The notes under the pieces: generated by a model
Databases searched by the model: none
Seen by the model: the letters and a program-made list of their open reading frames with translations, nothing else
Told to the model about the DNA's origin: nothing
Position numbers and translations under genes: made by a program
NCBI GenBank assembly: GCA_964607865.1
Contig: CAZSLZ010000029.1
Location: forward strand, 1 to 26,865
Length of the DNA stretch: 26,865 nucleotides
DNA from: CAZSLZ01 sp964607865
Lineage (GTDB): Bacteria > Vulcanimicrobiota > JAJTBE01 > CAZSLZ01
Direction of reading: 5' to 3'
In this document: positions 1 to 7,831 of the stretch, piece after piece
Position numbering within the stretch: position 1 is the stretch's first letter
Layout: every line of letters starts with the position of its first letter

Positions 1-963
1 TTTGTAATTGCCACTGAAAGATCAAAAAGGCCTGAAGATTTTACCGGGGAGAAACGGCAAAGAAACGAAAACGCCTACGATAAGAACTGCCCTTTTTGCA
101 AGGGGAATGAAAAAATGACTTCTGATGCCACCCTGGAAATAGATGGTGGTAACGGCTGGGAAGTCCGCTCGGTCTTCAATAAATTCTCAGCTTTTCATCC
201 AAAAGGCGACAGGGAAAGGCATGCCAGGGGAATTTACAGAAATATGAACGGTGTGGGGCAATGTGAAGTAATTATTGAAAGCCCTCTTCATAATGATAAT
301 TTCTGCAGAATGTCCATCCCCCACATTAAAAAAGTTATAGACGCCTATGTTAAGAGATTCAATTGGCTGATGGAACAGGAGTATGTAGAGGCGGTAATTG
401 TTTTTAAAAATTATGGATCTTCGGCAGGCTCTTCTCTTGCTCATCCTCATTCTCAAATTATAGCAACCCCTGTGGTCCCCACCACCATGCGCAACCAGTT
501 GGAAGCTGCCAAACGCCATTATGATGATACGGGCAGATGCCCTCACTGCCAGATGCTGGAAGAAGAAATGCGGGAAAAAGAACGGCTGGTTACACAGAAA
601 GATTCCTTTGTGGTCTTTTGTCCCTATGCCAGCGGAACACCCTTCGAAACCTGGATTGTGCCCAGAAATCATAAACCCAATTTCGGCGATATAGACGAAA
701 CCGAGAAAGAAGATCTTGCCAGAATATTTCAGGATATTTTTTGCCGTTATCATATAGGCTTGAACGATCCTGATTATAATTTGGTAATAAAGACTCCTCC
801 CAGGGATGAAAGCAACGATCGCAGTTATCACTGGTTTGTAAAAATACTTCCCAAAATTACCAAACTGGCGGGTTTTGAACTTGGCTCAGGAATGCTGATA
901 AATGTAACCCTGCCGGAGGATAATGCCGAGTTTTTAAGAAATGTTAAGATAAACGAAAAGTAG
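1..963 (+). CDS. galT: Galactose-1-phosphate uridylyltransferase, 5' partial
   Basis: The reading frame is open from the first base, so the N-terminus (probably 10-20 residues) lies outside the window; 320 residues are visible. The Leloir-pathway enzyme swaps UMP between UDP-glucose and galactose-1-phosphate in the cytoplasm. Seen in sequence: the early ATERSKRPEDF segment, a first CPFC zinc-type pair near codons 40-43, the catalytic HPHSQ at codons 148-152 (H150 is the expected uridylylated histidine), a second CPHC pair near codons 180-183, and a C-terminal half ending in the YHWFVKILP type segment. An internal ATG at 115 is not the start, because conserved family sequence continues upstream of it. 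The next gene starts 11 bases after the stop. Some relatives act as ADP-sugar phosphorylases, so exact substrate specificity is inferred. Confidence 0.9.
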   Translation, partial: FVIATERSKRPEDFTGEKRQRNENAYDKNCPFCKGNEKMTSDATLEIDGGNGWEVRSVFNKFSAFHPKGDRERHARGIYRNMNGVGQCEVIIESPLHNDNFCRMSIPHIKKVIDAYVKRFNWLMEQEYVEAVIVFKNYGSSAGSSLAHPHSQIIATPVVPTTMRNQLEAAKRHYDDTGRCPHCQMLEEEMREKERLVTQKDSFVVFCPYASGTPFETWIVPRNHKPNFGDIDETEKEDLARIFQDIFCRYHIGLNDPDYNLVIKTPPRDESNDRSYHWFVKILPKITKLAGFELGSGMLINVTLPEDNAEFLRNVKINEK

Positions 964-974
964 GAAGATAAAAA

Positions 975-2888
975 GTGGAAGAATTAGTACTGGATTTAAA
1001 TTCTCTTGATGAAACCCAGGAGCGTTGGCTGTTGGAACTGGATTTTCATAACTGTCTGGGAACAAAAGATGCTGAAACCATAAGGGTTTCAGAATCGCTG
1101 AAAAGAGTAACCGCTTTACCGGTTTTTGCGGTGAAACCTTCGCCAAGTTTTTATACCGCTTCAGTTGACGGTGTTGCATTGCTTTCCTCGAAAACTTTCG
1201 GGGCAAGTGTTTACAACCCCCTGAAATTAACCATGGGTGAAAACGCCCATTTTGTGGATACCGGCAGAATGATACCTGAAGATACCGATGCTGTTATTCC
1301 CATTGACGAGGTAAAATTCTCTCCAGTAGATGAAGTTGAAATAACCAGGTTTTGTTCGCCCTGGGAAAACGTCCGTCCCATAGGTGAAGAATTAACTTCC
1401 AAGGAATTGATCATCCCTGCCTGCCAGAAAATAAGGCCTCTGGATATAGCTGCCATGTACACCGGTGGTGTAAACTCCCTGTCGGTTTTTAGAAAGCCCC
1501 GGATAGGAATTCTGCCCATCGGGTCGGGAAGCCATGCCAGGGCAAACCCAAGAGAAAGCAAGATGGTGGAAACTTCTGCGCAGATATTGTCAAATACAAT
1601 TCATGAGATCGGTGGAGAGCCCATTTTGTTAAACCTGGTTTCGGAAACTTTTGAAGATCTGGCCTGCGCATGTACCGATTCGGTCAGAGAAGTGGACCTT
1701 CTGCTGGTGGTCACCGGGAAATCCTACGGTACCAGATCAATAGCGGAAATTATTCAGAAACTGGGAGACCTGGTTACCTATGGCTTGATGGTAAAACCAG
1801 GAATGACCTCCTGTTTCGGCTTCATAGATAAAAAACCTGTAATTGGTTTTTCAGGTTATGCAATGTCCACCCTGGTTATTTTTGAGTTATTCGGAATGCC
1901 ACTTATTTTCAAGAAACTGGGGCGGAAAATGACCCCCCGTAAGACCATCAGGGCATATTTATCTCAGGGTATCAATTCCCACAAGGGTGTGGATGAATTT
2001 TTAAGAGTAAGTATTGCCAATGTGGGAAATATGCCTGTGGCAACTCCTATATCCAGGGGGGCCCATATTCTCATGTCACTGGTTCGGGCTGACGGAACAT
2101 TACAGGTAGGGGCTGAAACTACAGAAATCAAGCCTGGCGAAGCTGTACCTGTCCAGCTCTTACGTCCTGACACCGATTTTGATAAAAAAGTTCTGATAGC
2201 GGGAACCTATGACCTCTGTTTTGATATTTTAAGAAACCAGTTGCAAAAAGATTATGCCGATGTCTCCATGTTCAGTTCCAATTTGGGAAGCATACGAGGT
2301 TTGATGTCGCTGAAAGCGGGTTACAGCCACATCAGCAGTGTTCATTTGTTTGATGATGAAACCGGGGAATTCAATACACCTTTTGTAAGAAAATTTCTCT
2401 ACGATCTGCCCCTTATTCTGGTAAATGTTTTTAACCGGAAACTGGGGTTTATTGTAGCTCATGGCAACCCGAAAGAGATTACAAAGTTTGAAGATCTTAC
2501 CCGCGACGATGTAAAGATAATAAACAGGATCCGTGGGTCGGGAACCCGGATGGTTTTTGACTATTATTTGAAAGAGAACAATATCGACAAGAATAAAGTT
2601 GAGGGTTATGCCCAGGAGGCCCATAATCATTTAAACCTTGCCTCGGCGGTTGCCTCAGGCAATGCAGATGTGGGAATGGGTATTCTGGAAGCTGCCCGCG
2701 CCACTGGAACTGATTTTGTTCCCATGATATCCGAACAACTTGATTTCGTGGTGCCAAAAAAATTCCTGAAACAATATGCGGTCAGGTGCCTTTTAAAAAC
2801 CATAGCATCTGAAGATTTTAAAACCAATGTAGAAAACCTGGGGGGATACGATACCGCCAAAACCGGCAAGGTATTGTTTGAAATATAA
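975..2888 (+). CDS. MoeA-like domain fused to a periplasmic-binding-protein-like domain
   Basis: This 637-residue protein starts at GTG 975, preceded by AGGAAGA. Residues about 1-400 match MoeA, the molybdopterin molybdenumtransferase: SVDG near residue 63 (D65), TGRMIPEDTDAVIP near 96-110, then PVIGFSGYAMSTLVIFEL and the C-terminal beta domain. Residues about 410-620 look like the LysR-substrate/PBP-like domain (PF12727 type) often fused to MoeA, with RGSGTRMVFDYYL and NADVGMGILEAA. Several MoeA hallmark motifs are altered. Where the family has a GDEL-type motif this protein has GSGSH (183-187); where it has GG-V/I-S-x-G it has TGKSYG (about 247-252); the D-S/T-N segment reads ETS. It may be a sensor or a divergent enzyme rather than a standard MoeA. 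No other molybdenum cofactor gene is in the window. It follows galT closely and precedes a PNPOx-fold gene. Confidence 0.82.
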   Translation: MEELVLDLNSLDETQERWLLELDFHNCLGTKDAETIRVSESLKRVTALPVFAVKPSPSFYTASVDGVALLSSKTFGASVYNPLKLTMGENAHFVDTGRMIPEDTDAVIPIDEVKFSPVDEVEITRFCSPWENVRPIGEELTSKELIIPACQKIRPLDIAAMYTGGVNSLSVFRKPRIGILPIGSGSHARANPRESKMVETSAQILSNTIHEIGGEPILLNLVSETFEDLACACTDSVREVDLLLVVTGKSYGTRSIAEIIQKLGDLVTYGLMVKPGMTSCFGFIDKKPVIGFSGYAMSTLVIFELFGMPLIFKKLGRKMTPRKTIRAYLSQGINSHKGVDEFLRVSIANVGNMPVATPISRGAHILMSLVRADGTLQVGAETTEIKPGEAVPVQLLRPDTDFDKKVLIAGTYDLCFDILRNQLQKDYADVSMFSSNLGSIRGLMSLKAGYSHISSVHLFDDETGEFNTPFVRKFLYDLPLILVNVFNRKLGFIVAHGNPKEITKFEDLTRDDVKIINRIRGSGTRMVFDYYLKENNIDKNKVEGYAQEAHNHLNLASAVASGNADVGMGILEAARATGTDFVPMISEQLDFVVPKKFLKQYAVRCLLKTIASEDFKTNVENLGGYDTAKTGKVLFEI

Positions 2889-2902
2889 GGAGGGAAAGAC
2901 AG

Positions 2903-3349
2903 ATGACAAAAACAGCGACGGACGTAAAAAAGCAAATTGAAAAAGTGGTTGAGGGGTTTCATACCGGAATTCTTGCCACCATTCACGAGGGCAAACCATG
3001 GTGCAGGTATGTTATGGCTCGCAGGCTGGATGACAGTCTGCATCTCTATTTTTCTACAGGGCTGAACAGCAGGAAGGTTAAGGATATAAAAAAGAACCCA
3101 GCTGTTCATTATACTGCCATGAAAAGTAATGACGGAACAATGTCCCCCTATATTCAGTTTCAGGGCAGGGCTGTTCTTCATACTGACCAGGAAACAAAAG
3201 ACCGGGTATGGGTAGAAGAATTCGCCAATTATTTCAAGGGTAGGGAAGACCCGAATTATGCGGTTATTGAGCTCATACCTGAAAGAATAGAATATATGGG
3301 CATGGACCCTGAAAATTGGGAACCGGATATATGGGAACCGGGTATGTAA
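2903..3349 (+). CDS. Pyridoxamine 5'-phosphate oxidase-fold flavoprotein
   Basis: 148 residues with a very strong Shine-Dalgarno AAGGAGGG (2887-2894) overlapping the stop codon of the preceding gene, so the two are probably cotranscribed. The pattern GILATIHEGKPWCRYVMARRLDD, LYFSTGLNSRKVKDIKKNPAVHY and IQFQGRAVLHTD is that of the small split-barrel FMN-binding family that includes general stress protein 26 and PNPOx-like proteins. Such proteins bind flavin (or F420/heme in relatives) as dimers in the cytoplasm. The C-terminus is a Trp/Pro/Glu-rich tail (MDPENWEPDIWEPGM). The substrate cannot be deduced. The gene ends at a clear bidirectional terminator. Confidence 0.8.
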   Translation: MTKTATDVKKQIEKVVEGFHTGILATIHEGKPWCRYVMARRLDDSLHLYFSTGLNSRKVKDIKKNPAVHYTAMKSNDGTMSPYIQFQGRAVLHTDQETKDRVWVEEFANYFKGREDPNYAVIELIPERIEYMGMDPENWEPDIWEPGM

Positions 3350-3366
3350 AAACTGTTATTATATAA

Positions 3367-3396
3367 AAAAATGCGGGTTAATTAACCCGCATTTTT
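3367..3396. terminator. Perfect palindrome, bidirectional intrinsic terminator
   Basis: A perfect 30-base palindrome centred between 3381 and 3382, with GC core GCGGG/CCCGC flanked by an A-run on the left and a T-run on the right. It therefore reads as stem plus U-tract on either strand. It lies between the convergent stops of the flavoprotein gene (3349) and the CPBP protease gene (3395), and overlaps the TAA of the latter. Confidence 0.85.
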
Positions 3397-4126
3397 ATTG
3401 TTTAAGGAAAATAAACAATAGCAGCGTACAGTAAATTGCCCAGTGAATTAAAAATGCATATATAAAAGAGCGGGTCTTCCAGGAGATATAACCCAGAACC
3501 AGCCCGCCGAAGTAACAGGTAAGAGCTTCCAGGGCAGGTTTACCCAGATGTGCTATGGCAAAAGGTACTGATTGAAGGCAAATAGCAAAAACCGGGTCTT
3601 CGGTTTTTTCTTCCAGAGAAAAATAAAGATATCCCCGCAGTAAAAACTCCCAGGATAACATATAAAAACCATACTGGATAACCAGCCAGCCCAGGCCTAC
3701 ATCAAGCCTTTGTTGATAGTATCGGTTGAATTCGTCCATAGTGGACGCCCAGTAAAGAAAAGGAGCCAGAAGCCCCACACTTAGGGCGGCATAAAGCAAC
3801 CCTTTTTTCCAGTCGCCTATTTTAAAGCCATACTTGGTTATGGGCTCTTTCAACAGAATAAGGGTGATAATTGGCAGAATAAGAAAAAACAATAACTGGG
3901 GGATAGGCGCATGGGAAGCTTCCATAAAGAAAGCCCTGGCTTGGGGATACCCTTTAAACAGGGATGGGATTTTGCCCAGCCCACGGTACCCCAGCCTTTG
4001 ATACCACAGCCCTCCAAGAATGAAGGTTGTAGAACAGCTCACGATAATCTCGGCCCGGTAATTTCTGGCCTTTTTATACCAGGATTCAGTTTTTTCTTTT
4101 TTTGTTTCTGTTTTATCGTTTTCCAT
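3395..4126 (-). CDS. CPBP-family (CAAX protease-like) intramembrane metalloprotease
   Basis: 243 residues with a basic cytoplasmic N-terminus and about six or more hydrophobic segments. The conserved CPBP/ABI motifs are present: motif 1 as SWEFLLRG (E160, R164), motif 2 as FAIAHLG (H193) and motif 3 as FLIHWAIY (H228). The family normally has two adjacent glutamates in motif 1 (EExxxR); here the first is Trp, leaving one catalytic-type Glu, so activity could differ from the canonical enzymes. Known members process prenylated proteins or peptides or act in bacteriocin immunity. The start is ATG at 4126, with AAAGGAA upstream. It is the only minus-strand gene here and has its own AT-rich upstream region. 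Confidence 0.8.
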   Translation of the reverse strand: MENDKTETKKEKTESWYKKARNYRAEIIVSCSTTFILGGLWYQRLGYRGLGKIPSLFKGYPQARAFFMEASHAPIPQLLFFLILPIITLILLKEPITKYGFKIGDWKKGLLYAALSVGLLAPFLYWASTMDEFNRYYQQRLDVGLGWLVIQYGFYMLSWEFLLRGYLYFSLEEKTEDPVFAICLQSVPFAIAHLGKPALEALTCYFGGLVLGYISWKTRSFIYAFLIHWAIYCTLLLFIFLKQ

Positions 4127-4483
4127 AAGAGTTCCTTTTTTTGATTTTTATAGGCACCGCTGAATTATAAGCCTGTATTTTCAGGGAGAATTCATATTAT
4201 ATTTTCCAGTTGTCGTTAAATGTATTGTTGTTATTCATTGTAAATATTTGAAAGATGGTTTTAGAATCTTTCCCCGGAAAAAGGCTGAGAAATTAAAGTT
4301 ATTAATAATAGTTACTCAATTTATAATTAAAATTGATTTAAAATTCCTGTTTTCTTTCAATCTGTTTTTTTGTTTTCCTTTATTCATTTTAATTTCTCTG
4401 CAGAAACAAAGAATATCAACGTGAAGCTCTGCTGATAATCAATAATATTGATATTTATCAGCTTTTCTGGGAAGTGGCAAGAT
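4127..4483. other. AT-rich intergenic region without a recognisable gene
   Basis: About 357 bases between the divergent CPBP protease gene and the broken channel gene. I see no convincing coding frame, RNA gene or strong repeat. The left end must hold the promoter of the protease gene. Confidence 0.5.
4164..4169 (-). promoter_or_regulatory. Possible -10 box of the CPBP protease gene
   Basis: A TATAAT hexamer on the minus strand about 38 bases before the protease start. No good -35 hexamer is visible at 16-18 bases, so this is a weak call. Confidence 0.25.
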
Positions 4484-5525
4484 TTGATTAATTTTTTAAT
4501 AAGAAAGACTTTTTCCAAACTCTTTAAAACCAACACTGCCAAGTTACTGTTGGCTTTTATTGTATTGTTTTTCTTTGACTTTATTTGTGTTGCCCAGGGT
4601 TGAGCCCTAAGAAAGTACATTGAAAAATCCACTGGATGTATAATATTTTTTCGTGGTAACTGTTTCTACAGTGGGTTATGGCGATATGTCGCCGGAAACT
4701 CCCCAGGGTAAGATTTTTGCAATATTTTTGATAATTTTCGGGTTGGGTTTATTTGCAACTGCCATTTTATTTATAGCTGAATGGTATATCAGCCTGGGAG
4801 AAAAAAAGAGGAAAGGCAAAGTGGCGATTAACACAAAAAACCATCTGGTAATTTTAAATTTTAAAGAAGAAGATACCCGGACTTTAATCGGGGGACTCCG
4901 GGAAGATCCCCGTTGGGAGGATACCCCCATTGTTCTGGTTGCGGATTTACCAAACCAGTACAACCCCCTGGAAGATGATGAAGTTCTTTTTGTGAATGGA
5001 GACCCCACAAAGATAAGAGTTCTGGAATCGGCGTCTGTGGGTTCTGCCAGAACAGTTTATATTGATGCCCACGACGACGCCCTCACTTTTGCCGCAACTT
5101 TTGCCGTGCAGAAAGTTAACCCGGAAATTGATGTCATAGCATGGATTAACAACGAAGAGCAGGCTCAACTGTTCAAAGAATTGAATGAAGAGCGTCCCGG
5201 TGAAATTACTGTTATTTCTTCCCATAAACCTGCCCTGGTAGCCCGGGGGATAATTGACAGGGCAACCGGCCTGATTGATGAACTGGTTACTAATGAATAT
5301 GGAAATGAAATTACTGCCACCAGAGCTCCAAATGATTCGGGTGAGTACACCTTCAAAGAATTGTCAGTATTTCTTCTTGAAAAACACAAGGCTATTCCCG
5401 TAGCTGTGGAAAAAGATAAAATGCCTCGCCTGAACCCGGTTTCAGATACTAAAGTAAAACCTTGTTGCCGAATATGGGTTATCTCTGAAGAGCCACTGCC
5501 TGACAACCTGGCTTTTCAGAATTAA
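4484..5525 (+). pseudogene. Two-TM potassium channel with RCK domain, N-terminal region disrupted
   Basis: The intact part (about 4644-5525) encodes a pore helix with selectivity filter TVGYGD, a second membrane helix (IFLIIFGLGLFATAILFIAEW) and a C-terminal RCK/TrkA-N-type domain. Channel sequence (YFFVVTVS) already runs upstream of the first possible start, GTG 4653, so a product from there would lack TM1. A plausible TM1 lies upstream in another frame: from TTG 4484, a basic segment and KLLLAFIVLFFFDFICVAQG, then TGA at 4601-4603. That same frame continues as ALRKYIEKS, after which homology shifts frame (about 4623-4634) to PLDV, a TAA at 4641, and the pore. Three lesions separate TM1 from the pore. 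This could be a decaying gene or draft-assembly errors. The RCK part lacks the GxGxxG nucleotide motif (it reads ILNFKEEDTRTL), as in ion-gated rather than NAD-binding RCK domains. Confidence 0.65.
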
Positions 5526-5540
5526 AACAGTTACTGAATT

Positions 5541-6662
5541 TCACATTTCTCTGATTGCAACCGGCAGACTGATTGTGAACTCAGTTCCTTTGTTTTCGTC
5601 AGAAACAAATCCGACTGTTCCTTTCAAATATTGTTCAGTGAGCAGTTTTACGCTATAGGTACCCATCCCCCGCCCCTTGCCCTTGGTGGTAAAGGAACGT
5701 TGGAATATTTGCATCTGAATATCTCTGGAAATGTATTCGGGATTAACTACAGTAAATTTAATGATATTTGATTCTTTATAACATCCCATTTCAATTATTG
5801 CTTCGTTTCTTGATGCTTCAATGGCGTTTTTTACCAGGTTGATTAATATCCGGCGTAATATTGTTCTGTCGGTATGAATTCTTTCGTTGTCAGAAAGCTG
5901 ATCGATGAGTATTTTTCGATGGCGGGTCAGGCTGCTTTTATTGAAGAAATTGGCAATTTTATCCAGTAATTCAAAAGTTTCAATTTCCTGGATATCAATT
6001 TGCAGTTCTGAATTTTCTGCAGCCAGCAGCTGTCTTTGAGACTGAATTTCTTCAATTAAGTTGTGGGTGAGCTCAAAAACAAACTGAGAATGCTTGTCAT
6101 GATGATTTTCTCTTATAACCCCGGCAAAACCGCATAAACTTCCAGCGATATTCATAATATCGTGGAAAAATATTCTCTCCAGCGTTCTTTTTCGCTTTTT
6201 GTCTCCGATATCCATTACAGATAAAATTGTATATTGTTTGTCGGCAATTTCCAGGGGGGAAGCTGCCACTTCCAGATCCATGCTTGCCCCGTTTTCCAGC
6301 CTTATTCGAGCTTCTTTTATCACCTTCTGCTGTCCAGCCATGCATTCCAATACTGCATTCACTGCCCCGCAGTACTTGCAGGCTCCTGAGGTTCCGCAAC
6401 CGCCGGGGTGGCTGTGGGCATGGACGCATTGAAGAATTTCTCCGGGCCTTCCACCCATAATCTTTTCAAAACTGTCAATACCAAGCAGGTTCATAAGGTT
6501 TCTGTTTGCAAATATCGCCTGGCGTTCCTGGTTTAATACAAGAACAATTTCCTGAATCTTGTCCAGCACCGAGGTTAACATTTTTCTTGAATATATAAAA
6601 TTTACAGATTCCCTGATGATAGATAATTCCTGTCTTTTAGCCGGTGCAAAATCAGTTTCCAT
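5541..6662 (-). CDS. PAS-domain sensor histidine kinase with a cysteine-rich PAS insert
   Basis: 373 residues, apparently cytoplasmic, with no membrane segment. Residues about 30-155 form a PAS domain carrying a cysteine cluster (C79, C89, C95, C98 in a CVHAHSHPGGCG..CKYC pattern) that could hold a metal or redox centre. An H-box-like segment has RIFFHDIMNIAG with H167, followed by the N box LINLVKNAIEA (N275, N279). The ATP-lid region reads FQRSFTTKGKGRGMGTYS (320-337). The usual D-x-G-x-G box is replaced by NPEYISRD, as in a known subset of kinases with this lid motif. No response regulator is adjacent, so the partner is unknown. Start ATG 6662 follows AAAGGAA. It lies downstream of a truncated paralogue on the same strand. 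Confidence 0.83.
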   Translation of the reverse strand: METDFAPAKRQELSIIRESVNFIYSRKMLTSVLDKIQEIVLVLNQERQAIFANRNLMNLLGIDSFEKIMGGRPGEILQCVHAHSHPGGCGTSGACKYCGAVNAVLECMAGQQKVIKEARIRLENGASMDLEVAASPLEIADKQYTILSVMDIGDKKRKRTLERIFFHDIMNIAGSLCGFAGVIRENHHDKHSQFVFELTHNLIEEIQSQRQLLAAENSELQIDIQEIETFELLDKIANFFNKSSLTRHRKILIDQLSDNERIHTDRTILRRILINLVKNAIEASRNEAIIEMGCYKESNIIKFTVVNPEYISRDIQMQIFQRSFTTKGKGRGMGTYSVKLLTEQYLKGTVGFVSDENKGTEFTISLPVAIREM

Positions 6663-6736
6663 TTTAATTCCTTTAATTATTAATAGTTATTAATATTAAC
6701 AAATATATAGGTGTTTTTGTTTCAATTTATTCGACC

Positions 6737-7195
6737 TTATTTATTTTTATAATTGATTTCATTTTTGATTTCCATGGGAAGCTTTATTATAAATTCAGTT
6801 CCATGAGCTTTGTTGGAAGTAAAATCAACAGTGCCCTTTAAATAACGGGTAGTAAGTAGCCTTACACTGTAGGCGCCCGACCCTCTTCCCTTGCCTTTGG
6901 TTGAAAAAGAGCGTTGAAATATCTGTGACTGAATACTTTCCGGAATGTAAGCTGGGTTTTGTATTTTAAAAATAATATTGCCTTCTATCTTATAACAACC
7001 CATTGCAATAATATCTTCCTTTCTGGAAGCTTCCAGGGCATTCTTCAGGAGATTACTTAAAACCCTTCTTAAAATGGTTTTGTCAGTAATAGAATCGAGG
7101 ATTTCCTTAATCATAAAAACTGACGAAACTTCGATGTTCTGTTCTTCGATTTTTTCCTGGGGCTCACGTTCTGCCGGGGCAAATTCTGAATCCAT
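6737..7195 (-). CDS. Truncated sensor kinase paralogue, ATPase domain only
   Basis: 152 residues. The first residues (MDSEFAPAEREPQEKI) resemble the start of the neighbouring kinase (METDFAPAKRQELSII). From about residue 40 the protein matches that kinase's last third: ILRRVLSNLLKNALEASRKEDIIAMGCYK, then FQRSFSTKGKGRGSGAYSVRLL and GTEFIIKLP. The PAS domain and H box, about 200 residues, are absent, so it cannot autophosphorylate in the usual way. It keeps the N box and ATP lid, and has a good Shine-Dalgarno (GAGGTG) before ATG 7195, so it may be expressed. It could modulate the full-length kinase by dimerising or by acting as an anti-factor, or it could be a remnant duplicate. Confidence 0.72.
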   Translation of the reverse strand: MDSEFAPAEREPQEKIEEQNIEVSSVFMIKEILDSITDKTILRRVLSNLLKNALEASRKEDIIAMGCYKIEGNIIFKIQNPAYIPESIQSQIFQRSFSTKGKGRGSGAYSVRLLTTRYLKGTVDFTSNKAHGTEFIIKLPMEIKNEINYKNK

Positions 7196-7221
7196 ATTTC
7201 ACCTCGTAATTTTGCTTTTAT

Positions 7222-7227
7222 ATTATA
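7222..7227 (-). promoter_or_regulatory. Possible -10 box for the truncated kinase gene
   Basis: TATAAT on the minus strand about 27 bases before the start at 7195. The -35 match at 17 bases (TTTATT) is poor. Confidence 0.35.
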
Positions 7228-7278
7228 CAGCAGATTTTTTAACTAATAAAAGGCGTAGAATATGTTTTTCATAAAAGA

Positions 7279-7307
7279 TTGATTATGTAACTTAATAATG
7301 CTAAAAT
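7279..7307 (+). promoter_or_regulatory. Sigma70-type promoter for the pilin-head gene cluster
   Basis: TTGATT (7279-7284), a 17-base spacer and TAAAAT (7302-7307), about 65 bases before ATG 7373. The same two hexamers and spacing recur upstream of pfaD (21919-21947). Confidence 0.55.
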
Positions 7308-7372
7308 ATATAAGCAGATTAAAAATAGTTTAAAAATGGGTTGATTCATTTTTATCAATTTAAGGAGAACTT

Positions 7373-7828
7373 ATGATCCGGGTTGATAACAAAAACTCAG
7401 ATGACGGTGAAAGCCGGGCAAAAGGCAAAACCCGAAACCGGATGTATTTAATTATTTCGATTATTATTCTGGCTTATCCAGTTTTTACAGGAGTGGTAAC
7501 TCTTAATAATTTCAGGATAAGTAGAGGTAATAATTATTTTTTCTGCAGGAGCAACTTGAAAATCCTGGGGACAGCCATTGAGATGTACAAAACAGATAAT
7601 AATAAGTATCCTTCCTTTCTCAATGAATTGACTCCCGATTATCTAAAAAACATACCCTGTTGCCCTGAAAACTTAAATAAATATTATGTTTACCATACAT
7701 ACCTGGATGAGAAGGGTGAATACCAGTTTGTGGTTTACTGCCAGGGAAATAATCATTCTCTTAAAGAAAAAAAGCCTGATTATCCTCAATTTCGATCTGT
7801 TGGTGGGCTAATCGGTGGGACAGATTAA
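7373..7828 (+). CDS. Membrane-anchored pilin-head-like protein, copy 1
   Basis: 151 residues with Shine-Dalgarno AAGGAG before ATG 7373. It has a short charged cytoplasmic N-terminus, one membrane helix at about residues 24-45 (MYLIISIIILAYPVFTGVV), then an extracytoplasmic domain like the C-terminal part of type II secretion/type IV pseudopilins: C-RSN-LKILGTAIEMYKTDNNKYP, then LTPDYLKNIPCCP and VVYCQGNNH. No prepilin peptidase site (G-F/M-xxxE) precedes the membrane helix, so it is probably not a processed pilin. Two related genes follow. The conserved Cys positions, C-x3-N, P-x-C-P and C-x-G-x-N-H, suggest disulfide or metal roles, which is inferred. Function unknown. Confidence 0.7.
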   Translation: MIRVDNKNSDDGESRAKGKTRNRMYLIISIIILAYPVFTGVVTLNNFRISRGNNYFFCRSNLKILGTAIEMYKTDNNKYPSFLNELTPDYLKNIPCCPENLNKYYVYHTYLDEKGEYQFVVYCQGNNHSLKEKKPDYPQFRSVGGLIGGTD

Positions 7829-7831
7829 TTT

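Noticed and set aside
187..831. 214-codon minus-strand open frame inside galT
   Set aside because: Antisense to a clearly conserved enzyme; the translation shows no domain or sensible composition.
2229..3181. Several minus-strand open frames of 68-184 codons under moeA-like and flavoprotein genes
   Set aside because: They overlap strongly supported plus-strand genes and lack motifs or start signals.
4384..4632. 82-codon minus-strand open frame upstream of the channel
   Set aside because: It lies antisense to the recognisable TM1 remnant of the channel gene; low-complexity Lys/Asn/Leu composition and no Shine-Dalgarno.
4601..4643. Recoding of TGA/TAA in the channel gene
   Set aside because: TGA ends several other genes here (for example at 13061-13063 and 16026-16028), and a frameshift is also needed, so recoding alone cannot explain it.
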